Assembly: GCA_051745265.1 (NCBI GenBank)
Contig: JBNJDW010000006.1
Location: forward strand, 1-20,436
From: JBNJDW01 sp051745265
Lineage (GTDB): Bacteria > Pseudomonadota > Alphaproteobacteria > Micavibrionales > CSBR16-224
DNA: 20,436 bases
Direction: 5' to 3'
The notes below the pieces were generated by a model. That model ran no database searches. It saw nothing but the letters and a program-made list of their open reading frames with translations, and was not told the origin of the DNA. The number at the start of each line of letters is the position of its first letter. Position 1 is the first letter of the stretch. This document shows positions 14,283 to 20,436 of this stretch, piece after piece. Position numbers and translations under genes: made by a program.

Positions 14283-15350
14283 ATGCCCTCTCTTCCAGCA
14301 TTAAGAGAAAACCTGCATGAACACTGGTCCTCCAGCCGTTATCGGCGTATTTTTCTAGGCGTCTTTGGTTATATACTGGTGATGATTGCTGTTATTCTTC
14401 TGATTAACAGCTTTTCATCACCCGTTGACCAGCCGGGCACATCACTCAATCTTACGCTGGCAGAGGCAGAGGAGGTAGAGGAGGCAGAGGAGGTAGAGGA
14501 GGCAGAGGCAGAGACAGACGCCACAGCAGAGCCTGAAACCTCTGCGCAAACAGAAACGCCTGAGCCCCAACAGTCTGAAAACGCACCGCCGCCCGCTGAT
14601 ATCAAAGAGCCTTACTTTGCACCATTCGATCGGAATGATCGCCGTCCGCGCATTGCCCTGATCATAAAAAACCTTGGTCAGAAAGAAGCCCTGACCCAGC
14701 AGGCGATCCTGGAACTGCCGCCTGCCGTGACGCTGGCCTTTTCCCCTTATAGTAAAACACTGCCCTTCTGGATTGAACAGAGCCGTGCAAAGCGGCATGA
14801 GAGCCTGATCGAAATCCCCATGGAACCCCGCAGCTTCCCCGAGGTCGATCCCGGCCCTCAGGCCTTGTATAACAGACGACCATGGGTTCAGAACGTCAAG
14901 CAGCTGGAGCAAATTGCCGACAACAGCCCTTACCATATCGGTTATATTAATGCTTTTGGTAATAATTTTCTGAACAGTGACAGCCGTATCCGACAGTTTT
15001 TCAACTGGATCAACGCCAGAGATGGCATTTTTGTCGAGGATATGATTGACCGGACCAATACACTTTCAGGCCCGATCGCCGGACAGAGTGACCTGAGCTA
15101 TATGGCCAGCCCGCATAATATTACAGATACACCGACCCCGGACGAGATCATGCGTGCCTTACGGCGGCTTGAACAAGAAGCCCTGAAAAACGGCTTTGCA
15201 CTCGGCACAGCTTCGGCTTATCCTGTTACACTGGAAACAATAAAAAACTGGAGCGCAAAGCTCGCCGGGCGTGGCATTGCCCTAGCCCCACTGAGCGCTG
15301 TGCTGGAACGAAAAGAAAATGAAACCAGAATACAAGATTCTACCTTATAG
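14283..15350 (+). CDS. Divergent polysaccharide deacetylase (YibQ/DUF610) family protein, membrane-anchored
   Basis: 355 residues with a short basic N-terminus, one membrane helix (about 23-42), a low-complexity linker (60-108) rich in Glu/Ala/Val/Pro, and a deacetylase-like domain (120-345) in the periplasm. Family signs: VTLAFSPYSK (149-158), EIPMEP (family PMEP motif), DPGPQALY, and the late Gly-Thr-Ala and RGIALAPLSA segments. The Asp-Asp of the first deacetylase motif reads Lys129-Asn130 (IIKNLG), so classical metal-dependent catalysis is doubtful; many alphaproteobacterial members also lack it. Its linker DNA is a 9-base tandem repeat. YibQ homologues commonly lie next to EnvC and CtpA genes, as here. 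TTGGAG precedes ATG. Its end overlaps rppH by 32 bases. Confidence 0.88.
   Translation: MPSLPALRENLHEHWSSSRYRRIFLGVFGYILVMIAVILLINSFSSPVDQPGTSLNLTLAEAEEVEEAEEVEEAEAETDATAEPETSAQTETPEPQQSENAPPPADIKEPYFAPFDRNDRRPRIALIIKNLGQKEALTQQAILELPPAVTLAFSPYSKTLPFWIEQSRAKRHESLIEIPMEPRSFPEVDPGPQALYNRRPWVQNVKQLEQIADNSPYHIGYINAFGNNFLNSDSRIRQFFNWINARDGIFVEDMIDRTNTLSGPIAGQSDLSYMASPHNITDTPTPDEIMRALRRLEQEALKNGFALGTASAYPVTLETIKNWSAKLAGRGIALAPLSAVLERKENETRIQDSTL
14469..14504 (+). repeat. Tandem repeat: two perfect 18-base units (four 9-base subunits) in the linker of the YibQ-like gene
   Basis: GAGGAGGTA and GAGGAGGCA alternate twice (14469-14486 and 14487-14504), with a partial copy GAGGCA on each side. In frame each 18-mer encodes Glu-Glu-Val-Glu-Glu-Ala. 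The unit is a multiple of three, so copy-number change would lengthen or shorten the linker without a frameshift. Each 9-mer also holds GAGGAGG, a strong match to the anti-Shine-Dalgarno. Confidence 0.95.
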
Positions 15351-15807
15351 ACCCGGTGTCGGGTTGTTGATTTTTAATGCCCAAGGTGAAGTCTTCATCG
15401 GTGAGCGCCTGGATAACCCCGGCGCCTGGCAAATGCCACAGGGTGGTATTGATGATGAAGACGATACATTTGAAGACGCTGTTTTCCGTGAACTTTATGA
15501 AGAAACCGGCATTAAAAATGCTGAAATCCTCAAAGTTACAGAAGACTGGCTGTATTACGATCTGCCCAATTATCTGATCCCTAAAATCTGGGGTGGCCGG
15601 TATCGCGGACAAAAACAGAAATGGGTCGCTCTGCGTTTTACAGGACCAGAGCATGAAGTCAATCTTCATACCTGCCGCTATCCTGAATTCGGCAAATGGC
15701 AATGGATCTGCCCGACCCTTGTCCTTGACCTTATTGTTCCGTTCAAACGCAACACTTATGAAACGGTCTTTAAAGAATTTCAGGACATCCTTGAAAACCC
15801 GTCATAA
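15319..15807 (+). CDS. rppH: RNA pyrophosphohydrolase RppH (Nudix)
   Basis: Removes pyrophosphate from the 5' end of mRNA (or from dinucleoside polyphosphates), starting decay. 162 residues, typical length. Motifs: YRPGVGLLIFN (10-20), AWQMPQGGI (36-44), the Nudix helix RELYEETGI with Arg57, Glu58, Glu61 and Glu62, and the family's WLYYDLP, GQKQKWVALRF and WQWICPT. The Nudix box is slightly irregular: between GGID and RE there is one more residue than in most RppH proteins, and the first Glu of GX5EX7RE falls on Asp49. The metal-binding REUXEE part is intact. The ATG lies 32 bases inside the upstream gene. It is the last gene before the shared terminator. Confidence 0.94.
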   Translation: MKPEYKILPYRPGVGLLIFNAQGEVFIGERLDNPGAWQMPQGGIDDEDDTFEDAVFRELYEETGIKNAEILKVTEDWLYYDLPNYLIPKIWGGRYRGQKQKWVALRFTGPEHEVNLHTCRYPEFGKWQWICPTLVLDLIVPFKRNTYETVFKEFQDILENPS

Positions 15808-15820
15808 CCATAAATCATAA

Positions 15821-15847
15821 AAAAGGGCCGCATAATACGGCCCTTTT
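15821..15847. terminator. Bidirectional intrinsic terminator between rppH and tolB
   Basis: AAAAGGGCCG, a seven-base loop CATAATA, and CGGCCCTTTT make a perfect ten-base-pair stem. On the plus strand the stem is followed by CTTTT, on the minus strand by TT and then ATGATTT, so it can stop both the rppH transcript and the convergent tol operon. It sits 13 bases after the rppH stop and 21 bases after the tolB stop (in tolB direction). Confidence 0.92.
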
Positions 15848-15868
15848 CTTTTGTCATTATTCTCTATT

Positions 15869-17197
15869 TTACTGGTTTAATGGTGACCACGCCGGATCAG
15901 ATGCATCCAGCGGCGTTTCAAGCTTACGTTCATTAAAGCCGGTAAGATCAACCGTATACACAGACGCGCTGCGGCCATCACGGCCGGGCTTTTCCTTGAA
16001 ATACGCCAATACACGGCCATTCGGCGCCCAGGTCGGGCCTTCAACGTGATAGGCTTTGGTGATCAGCCTCTCACCGCTGCCATCCGGTTTGATCACGCCA
16101 ATATAAAATTCGCCTTTCAGCATTTTGGTAAAGGCGATCAGGTCACCACGCGGCGACCATACCGGATTGGCATAACGGCCATCACCAAAGGTAATCCGGC
16201 GTACACCGCTGCCATCTGCGTTCATCACATACATTTGTTGTGCGCCGCCACGGTCAGATTCAAAGACAATCTTTTCACCGTCGGGCGAATAAGACGGGCT
16301 GGTATCAATCGCAGCATTGCTGGTCAGGCGTGATACGCCCCGGTTGCGCAGATCCATCGTATAAATATCACTGTTACCATCTTGGGAAAGTGACATGATG
16401 ACTTTGTTGCCGTCAGGTGAGAAACGCGGCGCAAATGTCATGCCCGGGAAATCCCCCAGAACTTCCTGCCGTCCACTATCGATATCATACAGATAAACCC
16501 GGGGCTTATTGTTGTAATAGGCCATATAGGTAATCTGTTGCAGGGTCGGCGAAAACCGCGGCGTCAGGACCAGTGTTTTCCCATCGGTCAGGAAACGGTG
16601 ATTATGCCCATCCTGATCCATAATCGCCAGTCGTTTTATCCGGGCATTTGATGGGCCGGTTTCAGAAACATAGACGATCCGGGTATCAAAATAGCCTTCT
16701 TCACCGGTCATCCGTTTATAAATTTCATCAGAAATAATATGCGCAATACGGCGCCAGTTTTCCGGCGTCGTCATATAGGCCATACCGACCATTTGTTCTT
16801 CGGCAAAGACATCCCAAAGACGGAATTCAACCTTGGTGCGACCATCTTTGTTTTTTGAAACCTTGCCGGCGACCAGTGCTTCTGCATTCAACACCCGCCA
16901 GTCATTAAAATGCGGACTTTGATAAACCGTAGAAGAAGACTGAACAAAGCTTTTGGGGTCCAGGGCCTTGAACAGACCTGAATTAACAAGATTGTTTGTA
17001 ATAACCGAAGACATCTTACGGCCCAGATCTTCAAGTTCCTGACTATCGCTACTGGCAAAATCAGGCACGGCAATAACCATGGGCCGGACATCATCAGCGC
17101 GGTTAACATCCACCCTGACCTGTGCAGCGGCCATTTGCGGCATCAGGATCAGAACAACAGCCAAAGCGGCAAATAGTTTTAAAACACTGTTTTTCAT
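15869..17197 (-). CDS. tolB: Tol-Pal system beta-propeller protein TolB
   Basis: Periplasmic partner of Pal and TolA in outer-membrane constriction at division. 442 residues: signal peptide (1-25, QMAAA before Q), the N-terminal alpha/beta domain (to about 165, with PDFAS and NLVNSGLFKALDP), then a six-bladed propeller of PD40 repeats recognisable by recurrent SPxG-type turns: SPTLQQI, SPDGNKV, SPDGEKI, SPRGDLI, APNGRVL. The C-terminal ASDPAWSPL is typical. Its ATG overlaps the tolA TGA by one base, with AAGGA upstream. Unlike the usual order, no pal follows; the gene runs straight into a terminator. Confidence 0.97.
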   Translation of the reverse strand: MKNSVLKLFAALAVVLILMPQMAAAQVRVDVNRADDVRPMVIAVPDFASSDSQELEDLGRKMSSVITNNLVNSGLFKALDPKSFVQSSSTVYQSPHFNDWRVLNAEALVAGKVSKNKDGRTKVEFRLWDVFAEEQMVGMAYMTTPENWRRIAHIISDEIYKRMTGEEGYFDTRIVYVSETGPSNARIKRLAIMDQDGHNHRFLTDGKTLVLTPRFSPTLQQITYMAYYNNKPRVYLYDIDSGRQEVLGDFPGMTFAPRFSPDGNKVIMSLSQDGNSDIYTMDLRNRGVSRLTSNAAIDTSPSYSPDGEKIVFESDRGGAQQMYVMNADGSGVRRITFGDGRYANPVWSPRGDLIAFTKMLKGEFYIGVIKPDGSGERLITKAYHVEGPTWAPNGRVLAYFKEKPGRDGRSASVYTVDLTGFNERKLETPLDASDPAWSPLNQ

Positions 17198-18078
17198 CAG
17201 AACATTTCCTTAGGGTTAAACTCTACAATAATATTTTGCCACATATCATATTTATCTTCAGGCAATTGAAGCGGCGAACAATTTGGCGAGCGTACAGCAC
17301 GCAGAGCAGAATCGGCAACGGCCCGGAAAAAACTATCTCTGCTATAGCGGGCCGTGTCGACGATTTTGGCCTCTCTTATGGTTCTGTCACGATTAACGAT
17401 TAAGTTAACATCTATAACCATTTCGTCAACCTCACGTGCACCGATTGGTAAGTTCCAGCAACCTTCCAACTGACGGCGCAAGGCATCAAGTTCATTGACA
17501 GTCAACTGGCTGCCCATCGGGGCCTGTTGACCTGTGGTTGCGGCATCCTCATCGGCCTTTTCCGCGTCTTCGGGTTTTTCTTCGTTTTCAGCCAGATTCT
17601 TAAGAACCGAGCTAAAATCACGCTGCGGAACAGGGTCTTTGTCCGGTTCTTCTTTCTCCTCCGGCTCTTCCTGTTTTTCAGATGCTTTTTTATTGCTTTC
17701 TTCAGGCTCGGGCTTGGGCGGCGCATCTGGCTTTGCAATTGATTTGGGGCGCACCTTGGGGGCCGGCGGAGCTGGTTCCGGTTTCTTTTCGGGCGGCTTT
17801 TCAACCGGCGCTACCGGGGCGTTCGAGGTATTGGTCGGTGCCGGCTTTGGTTTATCATCCTGCCGTTTGGGTTCCGGCGCTGTTTCCTGCTTTTTTGGTG
17901 TCGGGGGTTTCGCCGCCGGTGTAGGCGTTTCCGATTTTTCCGCCACTTCGGCAAATTCAACAACCATCGGCGGCGGCTGCGTGATTTCCCGGTCCGAGCT
18001 AAAACTGATCCCGACCGTCAACACGACAATGACAGCGATATGAAAAATTGATGATGTAAACAGGCTGCGGAGACGCAT
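17197..18078 (-). CDS. tolA: TolA, inner-membrane-anchored Tol-Pal spanning protein
   Basis: Links the TolQ-TolR motor to TolB/Pal across the periplasm. 293 residues: one N-terminal membrane helix (about 9-27) with the Ser-His pattern SSIFHIAV that contacts TolQ, a Pro/Lys/Glu-rich linker (30-190) in place of the long helix of E. coli TolA, and a C-terminal domain (195-293) of the TolA/TonB type starting at LEGCWNLPIG. Cys207 and Cys267 could form the domain's disulfide. The linker suggests an extended, partly disordered rod. It is 30 bases from tolR and overlaps tolB by one base. Antisense frames here look long only because of the biased composition. Confidence 0.93.
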   Translation of the reverse strand: MRLRSLFTSSIFHIAVIVVLTVGISFSSDREITQPPPMVVEFAEVAEKSETPTPAAKPPTPKKQETAPEPKRQDDKPKPAPTNTSNAPVAPVEKPPEKKPEPAPPAPKVRPKSIAKPDAPPKPEPEESNKKASEKQEEPEEKEEPDKDPVPQRDFSSVLKNLAENEEKPEDAEKADEDAATTGQQAPMGSQLTVNELDALRRQLEGCWNLPIGAREVDEMVIDVNLIVNRDRTIREAKIVDTARYSRDSFFRAVADSALRAVRSPNCSPLQLPEDKYDMWQNIIVEFNPKEMF

Positions 18079-18108
18079 AAATTTTTTAATCCTCCTCCCC
18101 CGTTAACT

Positions 18109-18546
18109 TTAATTAGAATCCGTAATCAGCGCGACCCGGGTAAAACCGGACTGATTAACTGTTGCCATGACCTGCATAACGGTGCCATAAGACAGCCCCT
18201 TATCCGCACGGATATAAATCCGGCGGTCAACATCCTTTTCAGCAATAGCGGCAAGCAGCCCCGTCAGGCGGTCAACCGTGACTTCGGTCTTACCAAGATA
18301 AATCTTACCATTTGGTTCCACAGATATTTCAACAGGGGCATTATCCTGATGTGACAGGCCGCCGGCGGAATCATCCGGCAGATCAACCGCGACCCCTGCG
18401 GTCAAAAGCGGTGCTGCGACCATAAAGATGATCAGCAAAACCAACATAACATCGACAAATGGCGTGACGTTGATTTCTGCCATCGGTCTATGCGACCGGC
18501 GGCGTCCATGGCCACTGTTAACACGTCCCTGTAATTGAGAACCCAT
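18109..18546 (-). CDS. tolR: TolR, ExbD-type proton-channel subunit
   Basis: Works with TolQ as proton-driven motor in the inner membrane. 145 residues: Arg/His-rich cytosolic N-terminus, the family motif MAEINVTPFVDVMLVLLIIFMV (22 onwards) whose Asp32 is the protonated residue of the single membrane helix, and a periplasmic domain (about 50-145) with VDLPDD, RIYIRADKGLSYG and a final ALITD. It starts in the tolQ stop (TAATG overlap). ExbD homologues are similar, but the location between tolQ and tolA settles the name. Confidence 0.97.
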   Translation of the reverse strand: MGSQLQGRVNSGHGRRRSHRPMAEINVTPFVDVMLVLLIIFMVAAPLLTAGVAVDLPDDSAGGLSHQDNAPVEISVEPNGKIYLGKTEVTVDRLTGLLAAIAEKDVDRRIYIRADKGLSYGTVMQVMATVNQSGFTRVALITDSN

Positions 18547-19304
18547 TACGCAGCCCCCCTGCCCCGACTACTCTGACGGCGCGTTTGTTCGAAATGGCGG
18601 CCTAAAATGGCGCTGAATTCCGATGAAAAGGCATCCAGCCTGTCAGCATAACGCTGCAGATCGGTTGAGAATTTATTATAGGCGACCACCGCCGGAATAG
18701 CAGCGACCAGGCCAAGCGCTGTTGCAAACAAAGCCTCGGCAATCCCGGGCGCGACAACGGCAAGACTGGTATTCTGCGATCCGGCAATCGCAGCAAAACT
18801 GTTCATGATCCCCCAGACAGTACCAAACAAGCCAATAAAGGGCGCGGTTGAACCCACAGTGGCCAGAAATGTCATATAGCGTTCCAGCTTGGCGATTTCA
18901 CGGTTTATGGTCGTCGCCATGGCGCGGTCAATACGTTGATGCAGGCTGGCGTTCAGATCGCCTCCATGACTGCCGCCATCAGCGGCGCTCAGTTTCCATT
19001 CCTGCATACCGGCGCAGAAGGTTCGGGCCATCGGCTCGGCCGGTTTCTTTTGAATACGCTCATACAGACGCTCCAGAGCCTCTCCCGACCAGAAAGCTGT
19101 ATCGAATTTTGTGGCTTTGGCATTCAGCCGTTTAAAACTGCGTCTTTTTTCAAAAATAATCGCCCAGCACCAGATGGAGGCAAAAATAAGCACAAGAATT
19201 ACCGCCTTGACCACGATATCTGCCTGTAAAAAAAGGCCCCATATCGACATGTCATGGGCCACATCACCCCCTAAAGAGACGGCATCCACCGCACGATCAG
19301 ACAT
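18546..19304 (-). CDS. tolQ: TolQ, MotA/TolQ/ExbB proton-channel family protein
   Basis: Inner-membrane motor subunit driving TolA with the proton gradient. 252 residues with three membrane helices, about 30-51, 143-170 and 188-210, and a large cytosolic loop between the first two that is somewhat Gly/Ser-rich (107-118). Motifs: ERYMTFLATVGSTAPFIGLFGTVWGIMNSF and GIAEALFATALGLVAAIPAV in pattern, containing the conserved Thr residues of the channel. The ATG overlaps the ybgC end by eight bases, with AGGAG nine bases before it. Confidence 0.97.
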   Translation of the reverse strand: MSDRAVDAVSLGGDVAHDMSIWGLFLQADIVVKAVILVLIFASIWCWAIIFEKRRSFKRLNAKATKFDTAFWSGEALERLYERIQKKPAEPMARTFCAGMQEWKLSAADGGSHGGDLNASLHQRIDRAMATTINREIAKLERYMTFLATVGSTAPFIGLFGTVWGIMNSFAAIAGSQNTSLAVVAPGIAEALFATALGLVAAIPAVVAYNKFSTDLQRYADRLDAFSSEFSAILGRHFEQTRRQSSRGRGAA

Positions 19305-19728
19305 AAACAGTATCTCCTTCTTCGCTTAAATTTTTATTGAATAAACTGCGCATATCTTCGGGCAGACGTGCAGCGCTGAAAGTCTTTGTATCCATACAAA
19401 CCAGAACGACTTTGAGATCAGCAATCATTTCTTCGCCGCGAAAAACGGTTTGCTGTAAATCAAAACTGGCGCCGCCAATGCGGGTTACCGATGAGCGTAC
19501 TTCCAACAGATCATCCAGAACCGCCGGCCGCAGATAATCAATCTCAAGATTACGAACGACAAAACCGATGGCTTTTTCCCTGAGCAAACGGGCATGATCA
19601 TAGCCCATATCGCGCAGCATTTCCGAACGTGCCCGTTCAGCAAAACGCAAATAGGACGCATGATAAACGACCGATCCGGCATCAGTGTCTTCATAATAAA
19701 TACGAATGGGCAGTTTGTGTGTGGTCAT
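19297..19728 (-). CDS. ybgC: Tol-Pal associated acyl-CoA thioesterase YbgC
   Basis: Hot-dog-fold thioesterase acting on acyl-CoA or acyl-ACP, probably in phospholipid metabolism at the inner membrane. 143 residues. The signature YYEDTDAGSVVYHASYL (11-27) contains the catalytic Asp16 and His23; the second Gly of DAGG is Ser here. FAERARSEML and the VRNLEIDYLRPA segment (56-67) are also typical. First gene of the tol operon; no good Shine-Dalgarno is seen before the ATG. Its 3' end contains the tolQ Shine-Dalgarno and start. Confidence 0.95.
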   Translation of the reverse strand: MTTHKLPIRIYYEDTDAGSVVYHASYLRFAERARSEMLRDMGYDHARLLREKAIGFVVRNLEIDYLRPAVLDDLLEVRSSVTRIGGASFDLQQTVFRGEEMIADLKVVLVCMDTKTFSAARLPEDMRSLFNKNLSEEGDTVYV

Positions 19729-19773
19729 GCTACTGTTTTAGTCGAGTTTGTTTGCTTTGTCATCCCTGAAAGG

Positions 19774-19801
19774 ATAATACAGTTCATATTATGCCGGACA
19801 A
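19774..19801 (-). promoter_or_regulatory. Candidate promoter of the ybgC-tolQRAB operon
   Basis: Reading the minus strand in the 114-base ruvB-ybgC gap, TTGTCC (19801-19796) and TATTAT (19779-19774) are 16 bases apart, matching four and five of six consensus bases. The start would be near 19767, about 40 bases before the ybgC ATG. Sequence match only; read-through from ruvB is also possible because no terminator is seen after ruvB. Confidence 0.45.
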
Positions 19802-19842
19802 TATGGCGAAATTATGATTGCTGCTGTTTTTATGATTATTTT

Positions 19843-20436
19843 TTATTCAGGCTGGAATAAATCACCGGTATCGGCGCCGCGATTTTGCCCGCCCGGCGTT
19901 TCAAGATCCAGATATTTATACCCAAAATCCGAAATCATCCGCCCGCGCGGGGTGCGCTGTAATAAGCCTTGCTGCAACAGATAAGGTTCAATCACGTCTT
20001 CAATAACATCGCGTTGCTCAGACAGCGCGGCGGCAATCGTATCAACACCGACCGGACCACCGGCATATTTATCAATAATGCAGTTCATATAACGATGATC
20101 CATTGAATCAAGACCGCTGTGATCGATTTCAAGCTGACGTAAAGCATGATCGGCAACATCGGCGGTAATTTCAGTTGCATCAGCGACCGAAGCAAAATCA
20201 CGGACACGACGGGTCAGCCGCCCCGCTACCCTTGGCGTACCGCGGGATCTGCGGGCAATTTCAATCGCCCCGTCATCGGAAATACCAATGCCCAGCAAAC
20301 GCGCAAGACGCGAGACTATAATCGATAGATCCTCCGGTGCATAAAATTCCAGCCGCTGATGGATGCCGAACCGATCACGCAGCGGTGTTGTCAGCAGCCC
20401 TGAACGGGTCGTTGCCCCGATCAAAGTAAACGGCGG
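19843..20436 (-). CDS. ruvB: Holliday junction branch-migration helicase RuvB, C-terminal part (5' end outside window)
   Basis: AAA+ motor that drives branch migration with RuvA. The frame is open to the right edge, so the gene is cut; about 197 C-terminal residues are present, starting PPFTLIGATTRSGLL (the family's sensor-1 region; the TTG codon at 20424 is internal). LRDRFGI holds the arginine of the AAA+ site, then the small AAA+ domain (ARRSRGTPRVAGRLTRRVRDFA), and the DNA-binding winged helix at the end (GGPVGVDTIAAAL, EPYLLQQGLLQRTPRGR). The C-terminal ending after YLDLETP is typical of alphaproteobacteria. RuvA and RuvC probably lie further right. 114 bases separate it from ybgC. Confidence 0.97.
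   Translation of the reverse strand, partial: PPFTLIGATTRSGLLTTPLRDRFGIHQRLEFYAPEDLSIIVSRLARLLGIGISDDGAIEIARRSRGTPRVAGRLTRRVRDFASVADATEITADVADHALRQLEIDHSGLDSMDHRYMNCIIDKYAGGPVGVDTIAAALSEQRDVIEDVIEPYLLQQGLLQRTPRGRMISDFGYKYLDLETPGGQNRGADTGDLFQPE

Noticed and set aside
17534..18043. 169-codon Ser/Gly-rich open frame antisense to tolA
   Set aside because: Explained by the Pro/Lys/Glu-rich codons of the TolA linker read backwards; low-complexity product.
1..20436. Mobile elements, CRISPR arrays, tRNA or rRNA genes, defence or toxin systems
   Set aside because: No transposase or integrase, repeat-spacer pattern, tRNA-like cloverleaf or rRNA motif was seen; gene content and base composition are uniform and housekeeping-like.

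Overview
The window is 20.4 kb of dense, mostly housekeeping DNA (about half G+C) that reads as chromosome of an alphaproteobacterium. The signs are a stand-alone Fo operon atpI-atpB-atpE-b'-b with no F1 genes attached, paired b' and b subunits, a ruvB-ybgC-tolQ-tolR-tolA-tolB order, and an rsfS-rlmH-envC-ctpA-yibQ-rppH run. I cannot fix the order or genus. No mobile element, CRISPR array, tRNA or rRNA is visible, and no gap between genes exceeds about 200 bases.

Layout. (1) Positions 1-3100, plus strand: phenylalanine/tyrosine breakdown, with the 3' end of 4-hydroxyphenylpyruvate dioxygenase, fumarylacetoacetate hydrolase, maleylacetoacetate isomerase (zeta-class GST) and phenylalanine 4-hydroxylase. 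Homogentisate dioxygenase and a tyrosine aminotransferase are needed to complete the route and are not in view. (2) 3122-3652, minus strand: a membrane-anchored, shortened YqgE/AlgH protein, convergent with phhA. (3) 3754-7439, plus strand: an unknown lipoprotein, the five-gene Fo operon, and a second unknown lipoprotein overlapping the end of atpF. (4) 7529-10708: a bifunctional proline-oxidising PutA without the DNA-binding domain. (5) 10734-15807, plus strand: a strong promoter, then rsfS and rlmH (ribosome), an EnvC-like murein hydrolase activator, a CtpA protease, a divergent polysaccharide deacetylase and the RNA pyrophosphohydrolase RppH, closed by a perfect 10-bp-stem terminator that serves both strands. 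(6) 15869-20436, minus strand: ruvB (3' part), ybgC, tolQ, tolR, tolA, tolB. The Tol genes form a tightly coupled operon, but pal and cpoB do not follow tolB.

How the genes work together: region 1 funnels Phe/Tyr carbon to fumarate and acetoacetate; PutA feeds proline electrons to the quinone pool and makes glutamate; Fo is the membrane part of the ATP synthase those electrons ultimately drive. Regions 5 and 6 share a cell-division and envelope theme: EnvC-type amidase activation and CtpA-type proteolysis on one side, Tol-driven outer-membrane constriction on the other, meeting tail to tail at the shared terminator.

I see no convincing undescribed multi-gene system. The most interesting points are: rsfS apparently has no ATG/GTG/TTG at the place where its start must lie (an ATA follows a perfect Shine-Dalgarno); YqgE carries a membrane anchor; the Tol operon ends without pal; two orphan lipoproteins flank the Fo genes; and subunit b' has an extra signal-peptide-like N-terminus.
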